From NCBI RefSeq assembly GCF_004297265.1, contig NZ_SCUT01000027.1, forward strand, positions 1-64,000: a stretch of DNA of 64,000 bases. The letters run 5' to 3'. A program made the position numbers and the translations under genes. Shown piece after piece: positions 57,509-64,000 of the stretch (position 1 is the stretch's first letter; every line of letters begins with the position of its first letter). Under the pieces are notes generated by a model, which searched no databases, was not told where the DNA came from, and saw only the letters and a program-made list of their open reading frames with translations. This DNA comes from Reyranella sp. Lineage in GTDB: Bacteria > Pseudomonadota > Alphaproteobacteria > Reyranellales > Reyranellaceae.

Positions 57509-58489
57509 TCATAGGCGCGAGACGATAAGCAGCCACGGCGTGACGCGTCGCACCGTGGCGCCGTGCGCTTGCGCCATGCCGCGCAGTGCTTCCTCGGGAT
57601 CGCCAAGGTTGAAGACGCCGGTGGTCGGCCTGCCGGCGAGTCCGAGATCGGCGATGACGATCGATCCGGGGAAGTAGCGGCGCAGGTCGTCGACCGCCTC
57701 GCCGAGTGCGCGGTTCTGGAGATAGAGCTGGCCGTGGCGCCAGGCCGATACCATTTCAGGCGGCTCGCTGCCGCGTGTGCCGAGGCCTGCTCGATCCACC
57801 CTGACCGTCTGGCCGGCTCCGAGCAGTTCGGGCGTCGCCGCGCCGGTGACGCGCACTTTGCCCTCCGCGACGGCGACCGTGACGGCGCCCTCGTCGAGAC
57901 GCACGTCGAAGCTCGTGCCGAGCACCGACGCCTCGACAGCGCGTGCCTCGACCCGGAACGGACGCAGAGGGTCGGGCTTCACGGCGAAGAAAGCCTCACC
58001 CTCCAGCAGCTTCACGCGACGCTCTGCCGCCTGGTAGGCGACCGCGATGGCGCTGGCCGGTCCAAGGGTAACCTCGCTGCCATCCTCGAGCGGAATGGTG
58101 CGAACCTCGGCCGTGTCGGCAATATGATCAGCCTGCAGGCGCAGGAGCACGACCGGCGCCGCTACGAAAGCCGCTGCCGCAGCGAGCGCGAACGATACCG
58201 CAGGAACGAACCAGGCCGGCCGTCGCGCGGAGCGCTTGGCCGGCAAGGTATCGGGCAAGCGCTCAGCCTGCGCCGGCCATTCGTGGGCGAAGGCCGGTAA
58301 CGCCTCGGCGGCAAGGCCCGAGGCACGCTCGGTCGCGCTCCAGGCCTCGGCATGGAGCGGATTCGCCGCGCGCCACGTATCGAAGCGACGGCGCAGGTCG
58401 GCGTTGTCGGAATCGTCATGCAGCAGGATCGACCATTCCGTCGCTTCCCGGCTTGCACGCTTCCTCGCCGAAATCGGCTCGCCTTCCAT
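57509..58489 (-). CDS. FecR-family anti-sigma regulator
   Basis: 326 residues from ATG 58489, preceded by GAGGAGAG. N-terminal cytoplasmic DUF4880-like region (EATEWSILLHDDSDNADLRR, FDTWRAANPLHAEAWSATE), one membrane helix (AWFVPAVSFALAAAAAFVAA), then the periplasmic FecR domain (RTIPLEDGSEVTLGPASAIA, VAYQAAERRVKLLEGEAFFA) and an STN-like end. It relays the receptor's signal to the sigma factor. A longer frame up to 58855 reads through the sigma gene and is not real. Confidence 0.93.
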   Translation of the reverse strand: MEGEPISARKRASREATEWSILLHDDSDNADLRRRFDTWRAANPLHAEAWSATERASGLAAEALPAFAHEWPAQAERLPDTLPAKRSARRPAWFVPAVSFALAAAAAFVAAPVVLLRLQADHIADTAEVRTIPLEDGSEVTLGPASAIAVAYQAAERRVKLLEGEAFFAVKPDPLRPFRVEARAVEASVLGTSFDVRLDEGAVTVAVAEGKVRVTGAATPELLGAGQTVRVDRAGLGTRGSEPPEMVSAWRHGQLYLQNRALGEAVDDLRRYFPGSIVIADLGLAGRPTTGVFNLGDPEEALRGMAQAHGATVRRVTPWLLIVSRL

Positions 58490-58554
58490 CCCTCTCCTCG
58501 CAGTACCGCCGGCCTGTGGCGACACGTGCCCTGTGAATGACGCTTTCGCGTTCT

Positions 58555-58575
58555 GATTTTCTAGAAATTTTCGGC
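58555..58575. promoter_or_regulatory. Repeated TTTCTAGAAA-type motif, copy 2
   Basis: GATTTTCTAGAAATT followed by TTCGGC, nine bases after the sigma-factor stop and 66 bases upstream of the fecR start. It matches the copy at 57480 apart from small insertions. Confidence 0.5.
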
Positions 58576-58583
58576 TGCTTCGC

Positions 58584-59111
58584 TCAAGCCAAGCCCAACC
58601 GCTCCTTACAGTGCTCCAGGCCTTCGGCCACCAGGGTCTGGGCAAGCGGCAGGGATATGCCGAGATGGGCGGCGATCTCGCGCAGCTTGTAGCCACCAAT
58701 ACGGTGCATGCCGAAGGCGATGCGCGTGCGTTCGGGTAGCTCCTCCAGCGCGGCAGCGAGCAGCCGCAGCTCGTCCCGGTGCAGTGCCTCGGCCTCGGGC
58801 GTCGCCGGCTCGCGCTGGGCCAGCACCGATGCGACGCTGGCCCCGCCATCGGCATGCCATTGCTTCTCGCGCGACGCCGCGCGCTTGCGGTCGAGCGCGA
58901 GGTTGCGGACGATCCGGTAGAGATAGTTGAGCGGCTCGCGGACGCTGTGCTGCTCCACCGCCCGCTCGAGCCTCAGCCAAGCCTCCTGCACGAGATCCTC
59001 GGCATGGGCCCGCGAGCCCACGAGGCTGGTGGCATAATTCACCAGCGAGCCGCGATGCTCGACGAAGAGCGCTGTCGTGTCCGACGCCACGGGCCTGTCC
59101 GGAACTCCCAC
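58584..59111 (-). CDS. ECF sigma factor, FecI-like
   Basis: 175 residues from a GTG start. Region 2 contains ALFVEHRGSLVNYATSLVGS and AEDLVQEAWLRLERAVE; region 4 contains LEELPERTRIAFGMHRIGGY and KLREIAAHLGISLPLAQTLV. Together with the FecR gene and the STN receptor it forms a cell-surface signalling cassette. A palindrome lies 43 bases upstream of the start. Whether the sigma is released by FecR on siderophore binding is inferred from the family. Confidence 0.9.
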   Translation of the reverse strand: MGVPDRPVASDTTALFVEHRGSLVNYATSLVGSRAHAEDLVQEAWLRLERAVEQHSVREPLNYLYRIVRNLALDRKRAASREKQWHADGGASVASVLAQREPATPEAEALHRDELRLLAAALEELPERTRIAFGMHRIGGYKLREIAAHLGISLPLAQTLVAEGLEHCKERLGLA

Positions 59112-59153
59112 CTGCCCGGCGGTGGTGCACGGGCGGTGGCACGCTATTCCAGC

Positions 59154-59168
59154 TGCGAACCGTTCGCA
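59154..59168. promoter_or_regulatory. Palindrome upstream of the sigma gene
   Basis: TGCGAAC-C-GTTCGCA, perfect 7+1+7, in the 73-base gap between the dioxygenase stop and the sigma start. It could be an iron-regulator operator for the fecI-type gene. Not a known consensus. Confidence 0.4.
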
Positions 59169-59184
59169 ATCACAAAGCCTGGCG

Positions 59185-59826
59185 TCAGGCGATCACGATA
59201 TCCATCGCAGCAGCCAGCGCGCCGGGCTCCAGGCCCGATGCCGGCTCCAGCTTCATCTCGATCCGCTCGCGCTGGCCGGGTGTGCCGATCGCACGCCTGA
59301 ACACGCCGTCGCGCTCGTTCTGGGGATCGCCCGCGAGGTAGAACTGGCTGGTCAGCGTCCGGCCGTCGCCGGTCGCCACCTTGAGATGGATGTGCGGCGT
59401 GCGGCCGGGATAGGCGACCGGCTTCAGGGTGCGGAAGCTGTAGCGGCCCCCGGCATCGACCAGCATGCGGCCATAGCCCTGGAACGCCGCATCGCGCCGG
59501 TCGCGGCCGGGCTGGCGCGGATGATCGTAGAGGCCCTGCGCATCGCACTGCCAGATCTCGATCATCGCACCGTTGCGCGCGCCGCCGCTCAGGTCGATCA
59601 CCCTCCCCTGCAGGTGCAGCACCTGGCCCATCGCCTGCGCCGCCTGTCCGCGCACCTGCACGAGGTCGTTGTCGATGTCGGCCGGAATGCCCGCCGGATA
59701 GAACGGCCCCTCGGTCTGCGCCGGCGTCGGCACGAGGCCGGCGGCAAAGGACGGCAGGGCTGGCGCCAGCGCGAGGCCGGCGCCGACCAGCATGGTGCGG
59801 CGGGAAAGATTCGGAAGCTTCGTCAT
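59185..59826 (-). CDS. Exported intradiol ring-cleavage dioxygenase-like protein
   Basis: 213 residues from ATG 59826. Twin-arginine signal LSRRTMLVGAGLALAPALPS. The core carries likely iron ligands: ...TEGPFYPAGIPADIDNDLVQ, GLYDHP, the Tyr of GRYSFRTLKPVAYPGR and the His pair in TPHIHLKV. Members of this branch are secreted protocatechuate-dioxygenase-like proteins of uncertain substrate. A terminator-like hairpin lies upstream of its start, separating it from the TctC gene. Confidence 0.85.
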   Translation of the reverse strand: MTKLPNLSRRTMLVGAGLALAPALPSFAAGLVPTPAQTEGPFYPAGIPADIDNDLVQVRGQAAQAMGQVLHLQGRVIDLSGGARNGAMIEIWQCDAQGLYDHPRQPGRDRRDAAFQGYGRMLVDAGGRYSFRTLKPVAYPGRTPHIHLKVATGDGRTLTSQFYLAGDPQNERDGVFRRAIGTPGQRERIEMKLEPASGLEPGALAAAMDIVIA

Positions 59827-59843
59827 GCGAGGAAATACGCAAA

Positions 59844-59869
59844 CAAAAACGGCGGCCCGAAGGCCGCCG
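59844..59869 (-). terminator. Terminator-like hairpin with TTCG loop
   Basis: CGGCGGCC (59850-59857) pairs with GGCCGCCG (59862-59869) around a four-base loop. On the minus strand it is followed by GTTTTTGTTT. It would stop transcripts coming from the TctC gene and lies upstream of the dioxygenase start. Confidence 0.7.
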
Positions 59870-59901
59870 CCACGTCGTTCCGCCTTTCGTCGAACCACAC
59901 T

Positions 59902-60010
59902 CCCTCACCCTGAGGAGCGCTCCGCCGGAGCGCGTCCCGAAGGGTGGGAACGAGCACTGCGTCTGTTGCCCATCCTTCGAGACGGCGCTTCGCGCCTCCT
60001 CAGGATGAGG
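59902..60010. repeat. Dispersed CCCTCA..CTGAGG-type inverted repeat
   Basis: The left arm (59902-59948, beginning CCCTCACCCTGAGGAGC) and the right arm (59969-60010, ending CCTCAGGATGAGG) are reverse complements with a few mismatches and indels. They fill the gap between the dioxygenase and TctC genes. This resembles intergenic repeats widespread in alphaproteobacterial genomes. Confidence 0.7.
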
Positions 60011-60031
60011 TAGTTGTTGTGAAGCACGGCA

Positions 60032-61033
60032 TCATTGATCGAGCTGGAGATTGTTCTCCTTGATGAGCTGGGCCCAGCGTGCGGTCTCCTCGGCGATGCG
60101 CGCCTGGAACTGCGCCGTCGTGTTGGGCAGGTAGATGAGGCCCTGGTCCGACAGAAGCTTCTGCACGGCGGGCGTCTGCGCCGCCGCGGTATATTCCTTG
60201 TAGAGCCGGTCGACGATCGGCTGCGGCGTCCCGGCCGGCGCGATCAGCGCGTACCACGAAACCACCTCGGAATCGGCCAGCGACAGTTCCTTGAGCGACG
60301 GCACGTCGGGCAGCTGCGGCACGCGTTGCAGCGTCGTCACCGCCAGCGCCCGCAACTTTCCCGCCTGGATGTGCGGCAGCAGGCTCGGCAGCGTGTCGAA
60401 GGTCGTCTGGATGTCGCCCGCGAACAGGGCCGGCAGCGATTCGTTGGTGCCCTTGAACGGCACATGCACGACGTCGATGCCGGTGCGCTTCTTCAGCAGC
60501 TCGAAGGTGAGATGGGCCGGGCTGCCCGGACCGACCGACGCGAAGTTCATCACGCCGGGCCTGGCCTTGGCGGCGTCGATCAGCTCCTGCGCCGTCTTGA
60601 TGGCTGAGTTGCCCGCGACCACCAACACCAGCGGCGAGGCGGCGAACATGGTGATCGGGATCAGGTCGTCCTTCACGCTGTAGGGCATCTGCTTGTACAG
60701 CGACGGGAAGATGGTGAGCGGGCCGAGGTTGCCCATGCCGATCGTGTAGCCGTCGGGCTTCGCCTTGGCGATCTCGGTCACGCCGATGCGGCCGGCGGCG
60801 CCGGCCTTGAAATCGGTGATCACGGTCTGGCCGAGCGCCGCCGAGACCTTGTCGTTGAACGCCCGCGCGATCACGTCGTTCAGCCCGCCGGCCGGCCAGG
60901 GCACGAGGAAGCGCACCGGCCGCGTCGGCCAGTCATTCTGGGACTGGGTCGGAGACTGGGCCTGGGCCTGGACCGCAGCCGCGAGAGGGGCCGCGCCCAG
61001 GAGGTTCGTCAGGAAACGCCGCGTGATCTTCAT
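60032..61033 (-). CDS. Tripartite tricarboxylate (TctC/Bug) receptor, second copy
   Basis: 333 residues from ATG 61033, preceded by GGGGTGAAG. Signal region KITRRFLTNLLGAAPLAAAV with twin arginines, then a Bug fold: PTRPVRFLVPWPAGGLNDVI, KAGAAGRIGVTEIAKAKPDG, VPFKGTNESLPALFAGDI. Probably binds a small carboxylate. No permease is adjacent. Unrelated in position to the copy at 30917. Confidence 0.92.
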   Translation of the reverse strand: MKITRRFLTNLLGAAPLAAAVQAQAQSPTQSQNDWPTRPVRFLVPWPAGGLNDVIARAFNDKVSAALGQTVITDFKAGAAGRIGVTEIAKAKPDGYTIGMGNLGPLTIFPSLYKQMPYSVKDDLIPITMFAASPLVLVVAGNSAIKTAQELIDAAKARPGVMNFASVGPGSPAHLTFELLKKRTGIDVVHVPFKGTNESLPALFAGDIQTTFDTLPSLLPHIQAGKLRALAVTTLQRVPQLPDVPSLKELSLADSEVVSWYALIAPAGTPQPIVDRLYKEYTAAAQTPAVQKLLSDQGLIYLPNTTAQFQARIAEETARWAQLIKENNLQLDQ

Positions 61034-61151
61034 GCTTCACCCCAAGCAATAGTCGGACCGCATGCTAGCAGAACAGGATCCCCACCGGCTTTGCGCAGCG
61101 AGGCGAAGTGGAGAGACGACGAACTTCGATTTTGGCCTTGCTCCAATATCA

Positions 61152-61180
61152 ACAAAAACGGCGGCCCGTGGGCCGCCGTT
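61152..61180 (-). terminator. Terminator downstream of pnp
   Basis: AACGGCGGCC (61157-61166) and GGCCGCCGTT (61171-61180) pair perfectly, and the minus strand continues into TTTTTGTTG. It lies 24 bases after the pnp stop. Nearly the same sequence forms the hairpin at 59844. Confidence 0.85.
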
Positions 61181-61203
61181 TCCGTTACCGATCGGTGGAA
61201 GTC

Positions 61204-63342
<2,139 letters not shown>

Positions 63343-63396
63343 CTCATTCATCCTTTCCGTCACGGTCGCCTGCCCCCGTTTGGCTGCGACCGCCCA

Positions 63397-63414
63397 TCGG
63401 CGCCCTTGCGCCGA
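63397..63414 (-). promoter_or_regulatory. Hairpin in the pnp leader
   Basis: TCGGCGC and GCGCCGA pair perfectly around four bases, 55 bases upstream of the pnp ATG. In enterobacteria, pnp leaders are RNase III/PNPase autoregulatory sites. Whether this hairpin acts that way is inferred. Confidence 0.4.
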
Positions 63415-63511
63415 CAGGACCGGGCCAGGCGTTTGCTCTCGCCCCTGCCTTCCCGGTTACTGCGATGTCGCGTCAGACGGCCGAACTCACGGGGACCGAC
63501 GACGCGACGCG

Positions 63512-63554
63512 AAAAGGCCCCGTCCCTCACTTTTTTTGATGAGGGGACGGGGCC
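63512..63554 (-). terminator. Terminator after rpsO
   Basis: GGCCCCGTCCCTC (63516-63528) pairs with GAGGGGACGGGGCC (63541-63554) with one bulged G. The minus strand then runs into TTTT at 63512-63515. It separates rpsO from pnp, as in many bacteria. Confidence 0.85.
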
Positions 63555-63560
63555 GTTGGA

Positions 63561-63830
63561 TCAGCGACGCAGACCCAGACGCTCGATCAAGGTCTCGTAA
63601 CGCTTGCTGTCACGCGACTTGAGGTAGTCGAGCAGCCGGCGGCGCTGGCCGACGAGCTTCAGCAGACCACGGCGCGAATGATGGTCCTTCGCGTGGCCCT
63701 TGAAGTGCTCGGTGAGGTTGGAAATACGCTCGCTGAGGATCGCGACCTGGACTTCCGGCGAACCCGTGTCGCCTTCGGCCTGGGCATACGACTTGATCAG
63801 CTCCGCCTTACGGTCGGCTGTAATCGACAT
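63561..63830 (-). CDS. rpsO: 30S ribosomal protein S15
   Basis: 89 residues, standard length. Binds 16S rRNA and helps assemble the central domain. Motifs: [40 protein letters not shown] and [20 protein letters not shown]. Start ATG 63830 is preceded by AGGAG. truB lies just upstream, pnp downstream. Confidence 0.98.
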   Translation of the reverse strand: MSITADRKAELIKSYAQAEGDTGSPEVQVAILSERISNLTEHFKGHAKDHHSRRGLLKLVGQRRRLLDYLKSRDSKRYETLIERLGLRR

Positions 63831-63847
63831 CGGTCATCTCCTGAAAA

Positions 63848-64000
63848 CTAAAGGTTGAACACGCGCACCGGCTGGAGAGCGGCGCCGTCCGAACGGACCA
63901 GCGCCACGAGCCTGCTGCCGACTTCGGCGCGAACAAGAGCGCCGGACGGCGGTGCGTCCCGGGTCAAGAGCACCGGCTGGCCATGGCGCAACCGGTCCGC
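63848..64000 (-). CDS. truB: tRNA pseudouridine(55) synthase TruB, C-terminal part
   Basis: Fifty codons before the TAG at 63848-63850 are visible; the rest is outside the window. The residues read ADRLRHGQPVLLTRDAPPSG and end in VRVFNL, typical of the PUA-like TruB tail. The truB-rpsO-pnp order is conserved in proteobacteria, which supports the call despite the short stretch. Confidence 0.85.
   Translation of the reverse strand, partial: ADRLRHGQPVLLTRDAPPSGALVRAEVGSRLVALVRSDGAALQPVRVFNL

Noticed and set aside
58490-58855. N-terminal extension of the FecR protein
   Set aside because: It is in another frame over the sigma-factor gene, and a strong ribosome site precedes ATG 58489.

Overview
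The window is a GC-rich (about two-thirds G+C by eye), densely coded stretch of a bacterial chromosome. Several features point to an alphaproteobacterium: dnaA-dnaN-recF-gyrB in order, an Irr-type Fur regulator divergent from fabA-fabB-fabI, an ICE-like Irr box, many periplasmic-binding-protein transporters (TRAP, two TctC/Bug receptors, an ABC family-5 receptor), and dispersed palindromic intergenic repeats. A Rhodospirillales/Reyranella-like or rhizobial relative is plausible, but this is inference only. No rRNA, tRNA, CRISPR array or insertion sequence was seen.

Layout. 1-6.3 kb: replication block (dnaA 3' end, dnaN, recF, gyrB, a secreted protein). 6.3-16.3 kb: accessory genes, including an EamA transporter, a TetR gene followed by a DUF1330 protein and a GrdB-family selenoprotein read through an in-frame TGA, a thioesterase, XRE and AraC regulators, a sterol-desaturase/DUF2147 fusion, a mutarotase and a SulP transporter. 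16.5-22.5 kb: a TRAP transporter with a terminator after its receptor gene, an exported hydrolase, and an MFS transporter with an overlapping mini-protein. 22.5-26.4 kb: two TTTCG-rich arrays, hslVU, a FAD oxidoreductase and a GFA enzyme. 26.4-29.9 kb: a compositionally distinct island of three glycan-type genes (FkbM methyltransferase, exostosin-like transferase, polytopic glycosyltransferase-like protein).

30-35.1 kb: GntR, TctC and a phosphosulfolactate-synthase-like protein, divergent from a DUF3604 protein. 35.1-46.1 kb: YgjP-like protease, AhpD/CMD protein, class V aminotransferase, LysR, ABC receptor, adenosine-deaminase-like enzyme, msrA, MAPEG, acyltransferase, YihY and a 2-hydroxyacid dehydrogenase, with two large inverted repeats. 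46.2-49.1 kb: an SH3 protein and two tandem TonB-like proteins.

49.1-59.1 kb is an iron and redox region. A rubrerythrin / GlpC-like Fe-S protein / DUF3501 module lies next to irr and carries an Irr-box-like palindrome. irr diverges from fabABI. A FecI-FecR-TonB-receptor signalling set follows, with a shared palindromic motif after the sigma and fecR genes. 59.1-64 kb: an exported intradiol dioxygenase, a second TctC, pnp, rpsO and the 3' end of truB.

The points most worth a second look are the selenoprotein split by TGA at 8739, the ICE-like box at 51686 beside the rubrerythrin module, the sterol-desaturase/DUF2147 fusion, the FecIR-associated repeated motif, and the large palindromic repeats.
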